Part shown: one piece after another, positions 48,936 to 57,198 of the stretch
Numbering within the stretch: position 1 is the first letter of the stretch
Layout: the number at the start of each line of letters is the position of its first letter
DNA from: an uncultured Bacteroidales bacterium
Lineage (GTDB): Bacteria > Bacteroidota > Bacteroidia > Bacteroidales > Muribaculaceae
NCBI GenBank assembly: GCA_902772455.1
Contig: CACYAW010000005.1
Span: 1 to 59,236, forward strand
Length of the DNA: 59,236 bases
Direction of reading: 5' to 3'
Notes under the pieces: generated by a model
Told to the model about the DNA's origin: nothing
What the model saw: only the letters and a program-made list of their open reading frames with translations
The model's database searches: none
Made by a program: the position numbers and the translations under genes

Positions 48936-51158
48936 ATGATTGACCACAATACAGTACAACAGATTTTGGACACCGCCGACATCGTGGATGTGGTGAGTGA
49001 TTTCGTGAGCCTTAAGAAGCGTGGGGCTAACTGGATTGGACTGTGTCCTTTCCACAACGACCGGCGGCCATCATTTTATGTTTCCAGAGCCAAAGGCATC
49101 TGCAAGTGCTTTGCTTGTGGCGAGGGAGGCAGTGCGGTCAATTTTATCATGAAGCACGAGCAGCTCAGCTATCCCGAAGCTTTGCGCTACCTGGCCCGCA
49201 AATATCACATCGAGATACAGGAAAAAGAGCTTACCGACGAGGAAAAACAGGCGCAAAGCGAGCGCGAAGCCATGCTCATGCTTAATGAATGGGCCTGTGA
49301 TTACTTTGAAAAGCAGTTACACGAGACCCAAGCAGGACAGGATATAGGCTTGTCTTACTTTAAAGAACGTGGATTCAATGACGTAACTATCAAAGAGTTC
49401 CGACTGGGTTATTCAAGTGAAGGTTACGATGACTTTTACAAGGCTGCAGTCGCTCAAGGTTTTAATCCGCAGCTGCTCTTTGATGTCGGCCTTTGTATCC
49501 CTAGTGACCATGGCGGTGGACACGATAGATTTCGTGGACGTGTGATGTTTCCCATCATGAACATCGCCGGCAAGGTCATCGCCTTTGGTGGCAGAACGCT
49601 CAAGAAAGACAAAAACGTGGCAAAATACGTCAACTCGCCGGAGTCTGTCATTTATTCCAAGCGTGACGTCATCTATGGTCTGTTTCAAGCGAAAAGGGAG
49701 ATCAGCAAACAGGACAAATGCTTTATCGTTGAGGGGTACGCCGATGTCATTTCGATGCACCAGGCCGGATTTAAGAATGTCATCGCTTCGTCCGGCACAG
49801 CACTCACCGAGGGACATATCCATGCCATCAGGCGTTTCACCTCCAATGTGACCGAAATGTTTGACGGTGACGAGGCTGGCGTGAAAGCCGCCATCCGCGG
49901 TGTGGACATGTTGCTCAAGGAAGGCTTGAATATCAAGGTGTTGCCCTTGCCACCCGAGGACGATCCCGACTCGTTTGTGCGGGCCCACAGCCATACCGAA
50001 GTTGAGGATTACATCGAGCAAAATGAAGCCGACTTCATCAACTTCAAGACCAGTGTTGTGCTCAAGGATGCCAAAAACGACCCCATCAAGCGTACCGCCG
50101 CCATCACCGATGTGGTCAAATCCATTGCCATCATACCCGACGAAATCGCACGGATGGTGTATGCCAAGGAGTGCAGCACCCTCTTTGGTATGGACGAGCA
50201 AACCATATTAAGGCAAATCAAGCAGTATCGCAACAAATTCCTTGAGCAATGGCGCAAAGAACGGCAACAACAGCAAGCACGCGAACAACGTATGGCAGAG
50301 TTGCCTCAAGGCGAGGGCTCATTTGAGGTACCCCCACCAATGCCTGACGACAATCCAACGGATACCTCTACCCCATCCTCGCCATCTCGCACTACAAGAA
50401 CATCCAGTCTGATTGATGTGCAGGAACGGGAGATCATCAGGCTAATCGTCAACTACGGGATGTGCTATCTCACAGATACCGAATATGAGGACGGCAGCGT
50501 GCGCCCTACCACAGTACTAGAGCACATCAACAATGAGTTGCTGTTGGACAAGATGAGCTTCAGCGACCCGTTGTATCATCGGACTTTTGATATATCCAAA
50601 CGATATATCGACAGTTATTATCGTGATCTCGAAGCGTTTAAAACCCAGCTGAAAGAGCTAACCCCCCAATATATTGCCGAGGAAATGGAAAATGCTGATG
50701 ATGGCCAAGAACTGGACAAAATGGACAATAACTCGCTCATCGATGCCCAGGAAAAAAAGGAGAAGGCAGCAATAGCAAAAGCCAACCTCAGGGCAAACAA
50801 TGAGCTTACCGAATTCAGCAGCAGCTACTTGATGAAGGTGCTGTGTTCACTCGACGATGATGATGTGCGGCAACTGGCATGTGATCTGGCCTCAGACAAC
50901 TTGCCCCAATTGAGTAAGATCCACACACAGTATGCAACAATTGTCGAGGAACGCGACAAGTTGGTCTATCTGGTGCCTGAGCAGCTCTATAATTGGAAAA
51001 ACGCCCTGCTGATCATGCACATCAACGACGTGAAGGCCCAGATTGCCCATGCCGATGCCGCTCAGTTACCCCAGTTGTTGGAACAATTGCAAGAGCTGTA
51101 CCAAGTACGTCATCAACTGGCTGCCATCATTGGCGACAGAGTGGTGAATCCCCATTAG
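48936..51158 (+). CDS. dnaG: DNA primase
   Basis: Synthesises RNA primers for replication. The 740 residues contain the CHC2 zinc-binding domain (C37, H40, C58, C61), the DnaG catalytic core with the Toprim segment V-E-G-Y-A-D-V-I-S-M (about 262-271) and F-D-G-D-E-A-G (about 309-315), and a C-terminal helicase-interaction region. Between core and C-terminus is a low-complexity stretch (Gln/Arg-rich, then Pro/Ser/Thr-rich, about 440-490) that is probably a flexible linker. DnaE and DnaG lie 17 kb apart in this window. Cotranscription with the TPR gene is likely. Confidence 0.97.
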   Translation: MIDHNTVQQILDTADIVDVVSDFVSLKKRGANWIGLCPFHNDRRPSFYVSRAKGICKCFACGEGGSAVNFIMKHEQLSYPEALRYLARKYHIEIQEKELTDEEKQAQSEREAMLMLNEWACDYFEKQLHETQAGQDIGLSYFKERGFNDVTIKEFRLGYSSEGYDDFYKAAVAQGFNPQLLFDVGLCIPSDHGGGHDRFRGRVMFPIMNIAGKVIAFGGRTLKKDKNVAKYVNSPESVIYSKRDVIYGLFQAKREISKQDKCFIVEGYADVISMHQAGFKNVIASSGTALTEGHIHAIRRFTSNVTEMFDGDEAGVKAAIRGVDMLLKEGLNIKVLPLPPEDDPDSFVRAHSHTEVEDYIEQNEADFINFKTSVVLKDAKNDPIKRTAAITDVVKSIAIIPDEIARMVYAKECSTLFGMDEQTILRQIKQYRNKFLEQWRKERQQQQAREQRMAELPQGEGSFEVPPPMPDDNPTDTSTPSSPSRTTRTSSLIDVQEREIIRLIVNYGMCYLTDTEYEDGSVRPTTVLEHINNELLLDKMSFSDPLYHRTFDISKRYIDSYYRDLEAFKTQLKELTPQYIAEEMENADDGQELDKMDNNSLIDAQEKKEKAAIAKANLRANNELTEFSSSYLMKVLCSLDDDDVRQLACDLASDNLPQLSKIHTQYATIVEERDKLVYLVPEQLYNWKNALLIMHINDVKAQIAHADAAQLPQLLEQLQELYQVRHQLAAIIGDRVVNPH

Positions 51159-51209
51159 TTTTTTTCTGATTTTTTGGAGCTGATTGGTCTGCTATTCAGT
51201 TAAAATGAC

Positions 51210-51217
51210 TACATTTG
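51210..51217 (+). promoter_or_regulatory. -7 box of the LysM protein gene
   Basis: TACATTTG; the nearest TTG (51184-51186) is 23 bases upstream, longer than usual. The leader would be about 70 bases. Confidence 0.45.
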
Positions 51218-51290
51218 CAGAACATTCTGGCATTTAAATGTCAGAAAGCTTCAACCATTACTTTAAGTACAGAAAAACAACCTATTGATT

Positions 51291-53318
51291 ATGAATTATA
51301 GACACTTCATCGCATTAGCTTTACTGCCCTTATTTGCGTTGATGGCCCAAGCACAGATGAGTTTGCCTAAAACCCAAATTGGCGGTGTTGAGTTTTACCG
51401 TTATGACACCAGTGCCGGTGAGAGCATCTACGATATTGCCGCCAAACTGGGTGTCACCAAGGATTTCATTATTAAGAATAATCCGGAGGCTGCTGACGGT
51501 ATCACAAACGGCATGACCTTATTCTTCCCTGTTGAAAATCAGGATGCCTCGACAGTTAACACAGCAAAGGCTCCATCTGCCAACGTACATGTTGTTGAAC
51601 AGGGCGAAACCCTGTACGGTTTGGCAAAGCGCTACGGTGTGACTATTGACGATCTCATTGCTTTGAATCCTGATGCTGAGAAAGGCTTGAAAGTCGGCCA
51701 AAAGCTGAATATACCCACCGCAGGACAGAAATCAGTTAACGCCAATCAACAAGTAGCTAACGCATTTGGCAATGCCAATGGTGCTTCTCAAGTTGCGCTG
51801 CCCCAAGGCAGTGATCCTGTTTTTCATGAGATCAAAGCCGGTGAGGACATTTATTCCATTGCCAAGCAGTATAATGTCACGATCGAAGGAATACTCACTG
51901 CTAACCCCGGTTTGAAGCCTAATGAATACACAGCTGGCGCTAAGGTAAAGCTGGTCCCCAATTCAGCTCTTCCTTTTATCTATGAGCGCACCAGCCGCCG
52001 CAACTACAAGTATGAGGTAAAACGGGGCGAGACTTACGCCTCGATTGCTGCTGAAAACGGCATTACCGAAAATGAGCTCAAGGCAGCCAACCCTGACCTG
52101 AAGAAAGTAAAGAAAGGCAAAACCATCACACTTCCCAAGCCCTACAAGGAGAGTGTTACCGGTGAGATGGCATCAATTCCCGTAGAAGAACTGCGTGACT
52201 ACTATGAGCCAATCATCAATGACTTGTATAACGATTTGGTGGCCAAACGGCTGGAGAATGAATTGAATGTCGCTATGATTTTGCCGTTCCAGCTTCACAA
52301 GAGCGCGCCTCCCAAACAGGCATACCTTTACACCGATTATTATAAGGGCTTCCTGCTCGCCCTTGACAGCGTGAGCCAAATCACCGACAAGCATATCAAC
52401 CTCAAGGTCTATGACACCCAGCACAACCTGAATGTTACTGACAGCATTCTGTCATTGCCCGAGCTCAAGACCATGAATATGATTATCGCCCCCAGTGAGC
52501 CTCAGCAGCTGGCCAGGATCAACGCATTCGGTAAGGCCAACAACGTTCCGGTGTTGAATTGTTTTACTACCAAAAATGAGGATTATCTCGACAATCCCTA
52601 TGTTTATCAAGTCAACACGCCGACCAACGAAATGATGCATACCGTGATGAAGTGGTTTGATGAGCAGTTCAAGGGCTACAATGTGGTTTTCCTGAGCTCT
52701 GCCAGCGACAATGACAAGGAGATGTTTGAGCACATGCGCAACCACATTACCCACAAGAAATATACGACCACAACGATCAACACCAGTGGCGATCTTACCT
52801 ATAACGACATCTCCAACCAGATGAATCCCGGATCAAAGTATGTATTTATCCCTTCGTCGGGCGACAAAACGCTCATCAAGAGGTATATCAAGGCACTCAA
52901 GCAAGTCAAGAACGACCGTTTTGACTGCGACTTGTCGTTGATCGCTTTCCCTGAATATGTGCTTTACCTCAAGGATTACCAGACCGACTTGCAGGATGTG
53001 GACACCTATATGTTTACCCGATTCTTCAATGCCAAGGGATTCCGCACACGTGACCTGGAGGCAGCCTACAAGAAGAACTTCGAAGGTGAGCCCTTGAGTG
53101 CCGTGCCCAACATGGCCATCTATGGCTACGACACCGGCATGTACCTGCTCAAGTCGCTGGGTGTTGACGGCATCATTGATGACGAGACGCCGATGTACAA
53201 AGGCATTCAGACGAGTTTCCGTTGGGAGCGTGGCGACAACTGGAGAGGATATACCAACCAGGCTATTGAAATCGTGCATTTCTCAACTGACCACCAAATC
53301 ACTGTCCATGTGAAATGA
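51291..53318 (+). CDS. Secreted LysM protein with periplasmic-binding-protein-like domain
   Basis: A 675-residue exported protein. Start: ATG at 51291, directly giving a signal peptide (MNYRHFIALALLPLFALMAQAQ); a TTG six bases earlier is less likely. Four LysM repeats bind peptidoglycan or related glycans: about 26-72, 97-140, 178-225 and 240-285, each with the G-E-x-x-Y-x-I-A-x-x-x-x-V pattern. The C-terminal ~350 residues resemble a type 1 periplasmic-binding fold (N-V-A-M-I-L-P-F onwards). This arrangement is typical of Bacteroidetes cell-wall-linked proteins. The stop overlaps the ATG of the following beta-barrel gene, so the two are made together. The ligand is unknown. Confidence 0.88.
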   Translation: MNYRHFIALALLPLFALMAQAQMSLPKTQIGGVEFYRYDTSAGESIYDIAAKLGVTKDFIIKNNPEAADGITNGMTLFFPVENQDASTVNTAKAPSANVHVVEQGETLYGLAKRYGVTIDDLIALNPDAEKGLKVGQKLNIPTAGQKSVNANQQVANAFGNANGASQVALPQGSDPVFHEIKAGEDIYSIAKQYNVTIEGILTANPGLKPNEYTAGAKVKLVPNSALPFIYERTSRRNYKYEVKRGETYASIAAENGITENELKAANPDLKKVKKGKTITLPKPYKESVTGEMASIPVEELRDYYEPIINDLYNDLVAKRLENELNVAMILPFQLHKSAPPKQAYLYTDYYKGFLLALDSVSQITDKHINLKVYDTQHNLNVTDSILSLPELKTMNMIIAPSEPQQLARINAFGKANNVPVLNCFTTKNEDYLDNPYVYQVNTPTNEMMHTVMKWFDEQFKGYNVVFLSSASDNDKEMFEHMRNHITHKKYTTTTINTSGDLTYNDISNQMNPGSKYVFIPSSGDKTLIKRYIKALKQVKNDRFDCDLSLIAFPEYVLYLKDYQTDLQDVDTYMFTRFFNAKGFRTRDLEAAYKKNFEGEPLSAVPNMAIYGYDTGMYLLKSLGVDGIIDDETPMYKGIQTSFRWERGDNWRGYTNQAIEIVHFSTDHQITVHVK

Positions 53319-53995
53319 GGCGTCTGTCCATCATCTGTCTTGTAGCTCTTGTCGCTCTAGTGACAAAGGCCCAAACCCACTATGAGGGCACTATAGCCAT
53401 TGGTGGGAAGGCGGGTGTGACTTTATCACGCGTGAACTTCAATCCCAATGTAGAGCAAATGATGTCACCTGGCATGACAGCCGGTGTGATGTTCCGTTAC
53501 ATTGAGGAGAAGAATTTTGGCCTCATCGCCGAGCTGAACATGACGCAGCGTGGATGGAAGGAAAAGTATGAAGACTCTGATTACAGTTACCGTCACAATT
53601 TCACTTATGTGGAATTGCCCATCATGACGCACATTTTCTTTGGAAGTGAGCGGGTAAAAGGATTCTTTAACCTGGGTCCGGAGATCAACGTTATGCTTGG
53701 CGACGGCATCAAGTCAAATTTTTCCTATCAGGACGCGGCTACCATAGACTATTTCATCAACAATCCGCGCCGCATCGAGCAGATGACGATGAAGGTGAAA
53801 AACAAACTTGATTACGGCATCTGTGGCGGTGCAGGCATGGAACTGAAGCTGAATCCAAAACATTCGGTGCTGCTTGAGGGCCGTTTCTATTATGGCCTCA
53901 CCGACGTCTTTCCCAACCACAAGACCGACATCTTCTCGAGTTCCAACTCGATGACCGTCATGGTCACATTAGGTTATTTCTATAAACTTAAGTGA
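53315..53995 (+). CDS. Outer-membrane beta-barrel protein (PorT-like)
   Basis: A 226-residue exported protein with signal peptide (about 1-20, ending TKAQ). It consists of alternating amphipathic strands: G-G-K-A-G-V-T-L-S-R-V-N-F-N-P, F-G-L-I-A-E-L-N-M-T-Q-R-G-W, Y-V-E-L-P-I-M, F-F-N-L-G-P-E-I-N-V-M-L-G, and the final V-M-V-T-L-G-Y-F-Y. This is the outer-membrane beta-barrel fold seen in the PorT family, whose best-known member assists type IX secretion. The ATG at 53315 overlaps the stop of the LysM gene. A link between LysM (peptidoglycan) and barrel (outer membrane) is an inference. Confidence 0.85.
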   Translation: MRRLSIICLVALVALVTKAQTHYEGTIAIGGKAGVTLSRVNFNPNVEQMMSPGMTAGVMFRYIEEKNFGLIAELNMTQRGWKEKYEDSDYSYRHNFTYVELPIMTHIFFGSERVKGFFNLGPEINVMLGDGIKSNFSYQDAATIDYFINNPRRIEQMTMKVKNKLDYGICGGAGMELKLNPKHSVLLEGRFYYGLTDVFPNHKTDIFSSSNSMTVMVTLGYFYKLK

Positions 53996-54014
53996 CAAAC
54001 AAATCACAATAGCT

Positions 54015-54443
54015 ATGAGCAACATCCAACAAATAACCGACCGCTGGAATTATATCCAGGGCGGTTTCACTTATATCGACGGTAACAAAAAATGCGATAT
54101 CAGCAATACCGCCCAGCTGTCAATGGCCGAGCTCAGGTTCTTCATTTCATCTCTGAAAAATGTCGGCGAATCGAATCAACTAGATATTGTTAACGGATTG
54201 AATCTCACTGAAAAGGAACAAGAATTCGACCCGCTGCCCAAGTCTTTCCTGATCATGCTTGATTGCGATAATGACTACTTGAAAAGTGAGCCACAGACGC
54301 CACTTAACAGTGAATTTGGCTCGGTAGCCATCGCCATATTGTATAAAGAGGTCGCAGAGGCATGCGGTACCACATCGCCCCTACCCGACCTCATGCTGCA
54401 GGCCATAGCAGCCAAGACCGGACGCCAGCCCATCACAGAATAA
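54015..54443 (+). CDS. Hypothetical protein, 142 residues
   Basis: An acidic, probably cytoplasmic protein with no signal peptide. I do not recognise a family. It begins 19 bases after the barrel gene, so it is likely the last gene of that operon. Features: a short N-terminal stretch with aromatic residues (RWNYIQGGFTYIDGNKK), then helical segments (SMAELRFFISSLKNV) and a C-terminal helix (LPDLMLQAIAAKTG). It ends before a strong hairpin terminator. Confidence 0.7.
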   Translation: MSNIQQITDRWNYIQGGFTYIDGNKKCDISNTAQLSMAELRFFISSLKNVGESNQLDIVNGLNLTEKEQEFDPLPKSFLIMLDCDNDYLKSEPQTPLNSEFGSVAIAILYKEVAEACGTTSPLPDLMLQAIAAKTGRQPITE

Positions 54444-54474
54444 GCCTATCGCGTTAAAATGCGGTTAAAGAGTA

Positions 54475-54510
54475 AACACGCATCTGAACCCTACAGGGCT
54501 AATGCGTGTT
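54475..54510 (+). terminator. Terminator after the LysM-barrel operon
   Basis: A 9-bp perfect stem (54475-54483 with 54502-54510) with a smaller hairpin (CCCT-AC-AGGG) inside its loop. Confidence 0.6.
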
Positions 54511-54544
54511 ACATAAATTGAACCCATTTTGCTTAGGCAAAATG

Positions 54545-54690
54545 AAGCTGTGTCATTATTCGCCTCAGGGTTATTGATCGGCCTAACGACCGAAAAATTA
54601 AGCAAAAATATTAATTAAAATGAAAATTTATTTTGTTTAATTTCTCCGTGCTTAGCACGAACATTAATACAGGCTTGAATTATGACACTT
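54545..54690 (-). repeat. Intergenic element with terminal inverted repeats, copy 2 (inverted)
   Basis: About 146 bases that match copy 1 (4541-4717) in reverse orientation along the whole length, apart from about 23 bases missing between two AAACAAAA repeats present in copy 1. The left end (54545-54561) matches the terminal repeat with one change; the right end (54677-54690) is shortened. Both hairpins are kept, with the bases that differ still pairing. It ends 9 bases from the stop codon of the acetyltransferase gene. Confidence 0.8.
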
Positions 54691-54699
54691 CCTCATTCT

Positions 54700-55227
54700 C
54701 TAATCGATGTTCTTGATGAATTTAGCGGGATTGCCGCCAACAATCGTATTGGGTGCCACATCTTTAGTCACGACAGCACCTGCAGCAACAACCGCGTTTT
54801 CACCTACAGTGACGCCAGGCAGGATGGTGGCACCGGCACCAATCCAGGCATTGCGGCAGATGTGCACTGGCTTGCAGATAAGTAGAGCGTGTTCGTGCAG
54901 GTCATGATTGTTGGAAATGAGTTGCGTGTTAGCAGCAATCATCACGTCATCGTCGATGGTGATGCCACCACGAGACATCATCAGGCACCCGCCCATAATC
55001 ATCACGTTTTTGCCAATGGTCACCTGGTTAGCACACACCAGGTTTAACGGTGGCAGCACACGGCTTCCTTCACCAATTTTCCCAATGAAGAGTTCCTTCA
55101 CCAGATTGTCATATTCCTCGGTGTAAGGCATTGTGTGATTGATGTCAAACACCAGTTTCACGTCACGCATTCCCTGCTCAAAATCAGCAGGAGTTGATTT
55201 TCTGGGATCTACTACAAATCCTTCCAT
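54700..55227 (-). CDS. Hexapeptide-repeat acyltransferase (sugar O-acetyltransferase-like)
   Basis: A 175-residue enzyme with the left-handed beta-helix repeats of the LacA/Maa type: V-T-I-G-K-N-V-M-I, I-T-I-D-D-D-V-M-I-A-A-N-T-Q-L, R-N-A-W-I-G-A-G-A-T-I-L-P-G-V-T-V-G and A-G-A-V-V-T-K-D-V, ending G-N-P-A-K-F. The conserved S-N-N-H-D-L holds the catalytic His. Likely acetyl-CoA-dependent O-acetylation of a sugar or related alcohol; the acceptor is unknown. The ATG at 55227 is used; a GTG at 55257 lies six bases from the upstream stop and would add 10 residues. It is preceded by the SDR gene on the same strand, so the two form a probable operon. Confidence 0.88.
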   Translation of the reverse strand: MEGFVVDPRKSTPADFEQGMRDVKLVFDINHTMPYTEEYDNLVKELFIGKIGEGSRVLPPLNLVCANQVTIGKNVMIMGGCLMMSRGGITIDDDVMIAANTQLISNNHDLHEHALLICKPVHICRNAWIGAGATILPGVTVGENAVVAAGAVVTKDVAPNTIVGGNPAKFIKNID

Positions 55228-55263
55228 ATTCGTTTTATTTTTTGGGTTATATTTCACGTCAGT

Positions 55264-56118
55264 TTAACTCAATTCAACCTGATAATGACCAGTCTTGATG
55301 GCAGCAATCATACCACCGTCAACGAGCAGATCAATGCCAGTGATGAATGTGGCCTGGTCACCCAAGAGGAAGGTGGCAGCCCCAGCTATCTCGGCAGGAT
55401 TGCCCACACGTTGCATAGCCGAAGCCTCTATCATTTTCTGGTAGCCTTCACCCGCTGCGTTGAATTCATCATAGGCAAGCGGAGTGACTACGATGCCCGG
55501 GCTGATGGTATTGATGCGCGCGCCACGCTTACCCCAATCCATAGCAGCCTTGCGGACCCGCAACTGATTGGCACGCTTCGAGAGGACATAGGCGACACAG
55601 CTATTAGGCACCATCTCAGGCTGCAGACATGGCAATTCAGCCAGTTTGTCGCTTTCGGTCACGGTGAGTGCATTCTCCACCTCCTGTGGCAGCGGCTCGG
55701 GCAACATATAACCCGTCATACTCGAGATGAGAATACCAGCCCCGCCGCGTGCCATCACGTCCCCAAAAGCATCAAGCGCATAGGCTGAGCCGATGAGGTC
55801 CAGATTGATAATGTGCTGTGGATTAGCCTGGTGAGGTGATGCGCCTGCTGTATTGATGAAGTACATGACAGGACCCAGTTCAGCCGCACGACGTGCGAAG
55901 GCATAGATGCTGTCTTTGTCACTGGCATCGACCTGCATTGTTTCTACTTCATAACCACTGTATTCCAACTTATCGCGTGCTGTGGCCAAGGCTTTCTCAC
56001 TGATATCACCCAATAAGACAATTCTATTAGCCGCAATGCGTTCCGCGATTGCCATTCCCATACTGCCTGCACCAAGCAGGGCCACCACTTCTCGCTGATT
56101 GTTGTAATTGAAAATCAT
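55264..56118 (-). CDS. Short-chain dehydrogenase/reductase (SDR)
   Basis: A 284-residue NAD(P)-dependent oxidoreductase. The nucleotide motif is G-A-G-S-M-G-M-A-I-A (about 16-25), unlike the classical TGxxxGxG of SDRs, so it could be a diverged member. Catalytic features: S-S-M-T-G-Y (about 132-137), Y-V-L-S-K as YxxxK (about 178-182), and P-G-I-V-V-T-P. The C-terminal G-I-D-L-L-V-D-G-G is typical of SDR tetramers. Substrate unknown. It precedes the hexapeptide acyltransferase gene, with which it probably forms a two-gene operon; a TACTTTTG -7 box lies 32 bases upstream of the start. Confidence 0.88.
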   Translation of the reverse strand: MIFNYNNQREVVALLGAGSMGMAIAERIAANRIVLLGDISEKALATARDKLEYSGYEVETMQVDASDKDSIYAFARRAAELGPVMYFINTAGASPHQANPQHIINLDLIGSAYALDAFGDVMARGGAGILISSMTGYMLPEPLPQEVENALTVTESDKLAELPCLQPEMVPNSCVAYVLSKRANQLRVRKAAMDWGKRGARINTISPGIVVTPLAYDEFNAAGEGYQKMIEASAMQRVGNPAEIAGAATFLLGDQATFITGIDLLVDGGMIAAIKTGHYQVELS

Positions 56119-56149
56119 AGTGTATTACAGTTTATTATAATTGATAGTG

Positions 56150-56157
56150 CAAAAGTA
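56150..56157 (-). promoter_or_regulatory. -7 box of the SDR/acetyltransferase unit
   Basis: TACTTTTG on the minus strand; no TTG at the usual upstream distance. Confidence 0.45.
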
Positions 56158-56292
56158 CAAGCAAAACCGCAACGCAGAATTATCTGTTTTGCGGTAAAAA
56201 TTTCACAAATTGCCGAATTGAGTCAATGAATGGAAGCCTTGTGCATTGCAATGCGCTAATCCCGATCGCTATTCCCTGCCATGGCAATGAAG

Positions 56293-56625
56293 TTATTTCT
56301 CCTTATCCTTCTTTTTGGCCCACAGATGAGATGCGGTGAATGTGCCAGCGATAAGGACAAACGCAAGGGGCGGAAACACCGTCATCACAATTTCCTTATA
56401 GCCCATGATCAGCAGGATGCTCAAGACGGGCAAAGCGATGGCAATGAGCACCAACAAGATGCCGACAATCATGCGCACACGCTTGATGCGATACATGTCT
56501 CGAGACTTGGTTGAGGCAATGTTGTAGCCGACGATGAAATCATCGCCGCGTCCCATCATGATCACGATGGCAACGACGAGGATAATCAGCGAAATGGCAG
56601 CCAGAATTGTGAATGCGACTAGCAT
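56293..56625 (-). CDS. Small membrane protein, DUF3784-like
   Basis: A 110-residue protein with three hydrophobic segments (about 1-25, 50-70, 75-98) and a basic C-terminus (WAKKKDKEK). The layout M-G-R-G-D-D-F-I-V-G-Y-N between the first two segments resembles DUF3784 proteins, which are of unknown function. Start: ATG at 56625, because a -7 box (56645-56652) lies between it and any upstream start. It is a single gene, divergent from the epimerase gene. Confidence 0.7.
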   Translation of the reverse strand: MLVAFTILAAISLIILVVAIVIMMGRGDDFIVGYNIASTKSRDMYRIKRVRMIVGILLVLIAIALPVLSILLIMGYKEIVMTVFPPLAFVLIAGTFTASHLWAKKKDKEK

Positions 56626-56644
56626 GGCGAAAATCTTTTTTTTG

Positions 56645-56652
56645 CAAATGTA
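56645..56652 (-). promoter_or_regulatory. -7 box of the DUF3784-like gene
   Basis: TACATTTG on the minus strand, about 20 bases before the ATG at 56625; the -33 region has no TTG at 19-20 bases. Confidence 0.5.
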
Positions 56653-56690
56653 ATCAATGTTTTCAGCAATTTGCCACATTATATAAAATA

Positions 56691-56706
56691 TATTTTTGTA
56701 ATTTTG
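56691..56706 (+). promoter_or_regulatory. Two adjacent -7 boxes for the epimerase operon
   Basis: TATTTTTG (56691-56698) and TAATTTTG (56699-56706) lie head to tail. The TTG at 56671-56673 is 17 bases before the first. The leader to 56766 would be about 55-65 bases. Confidence 0.4.
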
Positions 56707-56765
56707 TGCGTTATTTTGAGAATCAACCTATTTCATATAAATAATTGTCTAAAAAACAGAAAGTT

Positions 56766-57185
56766 ATGAACATTTCGCACATCGAACATGTGGGAATCGC
56801 CGTTACCTCGCTTGAGGAGGCTATTCCTTTCTACGAGAAAATGCTGGGCTTCAAGTGCTTTGCTATTGAAGAAGTTGCTGACCAAAAGGTAAGGACTGCC
56901 TTTTTCCAGGTAGGACAGACCAAGATTGAGCTGTTGGAGGCTACCGCCCCCGAGAGCGCTATCGCCAAGTTCATCGAGAAGAACGGTGGCCGTGGTGGCA
57001 TCCAGCACGTTGCTTTTGCCGTTGAGGATGGCGTTCAGAACGCACTGAACGAGGTACAGGAAAAGGGTGGCCGCGTCATCGACGCCCAGCCCCGCAAGGG
57101 CGCTGAGGGCCTGAACATCGCCTTCCTGCATCCCAAGACCACTTGTGGCGCACTGTTAGAGCTTTGCGAGAATCCCAACAAGTAA
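56766..57185 (+). CDS. mce: Methylmalonyl-CoA epimerase
   Basis: Interconverts (R)- and (S)-methylmalonyl-CoA, linking mutase and decarboxylase. The 139-residue protein has the vicinal-oxygen-chelate fold: metal ligands expected in H-V-G-I-A-V (H8), Q-H-V-A-F-A-V (about 84) and the C-terminal L-L-E-L-C glutamate; T-S-L-E-E-A-I-P-F-Y and H-P-K-T-T-C-G are family signatures. The start is the ATG at 56766; a TTG seven codons upstream is rejected. It precedes the decarboxylase alpha gene by 13 bases, so it is the first gene of the cluster. Confidence 0.97.
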   Translation: MNISHIEHVGIAVTSLEEAIPFYEKMLGFKCFAIEEVADQKVRTAFFQVGQTKIELLEATAPESAIAKFIEKNGGRGGIQHVAFAVEDGVQNALNEVQEKGGRVIDAQPRKGAEGLNIAFLHPKTTCGALLELCENPNK

Positions 57186-57198
57186 TATCCAAATCGAC

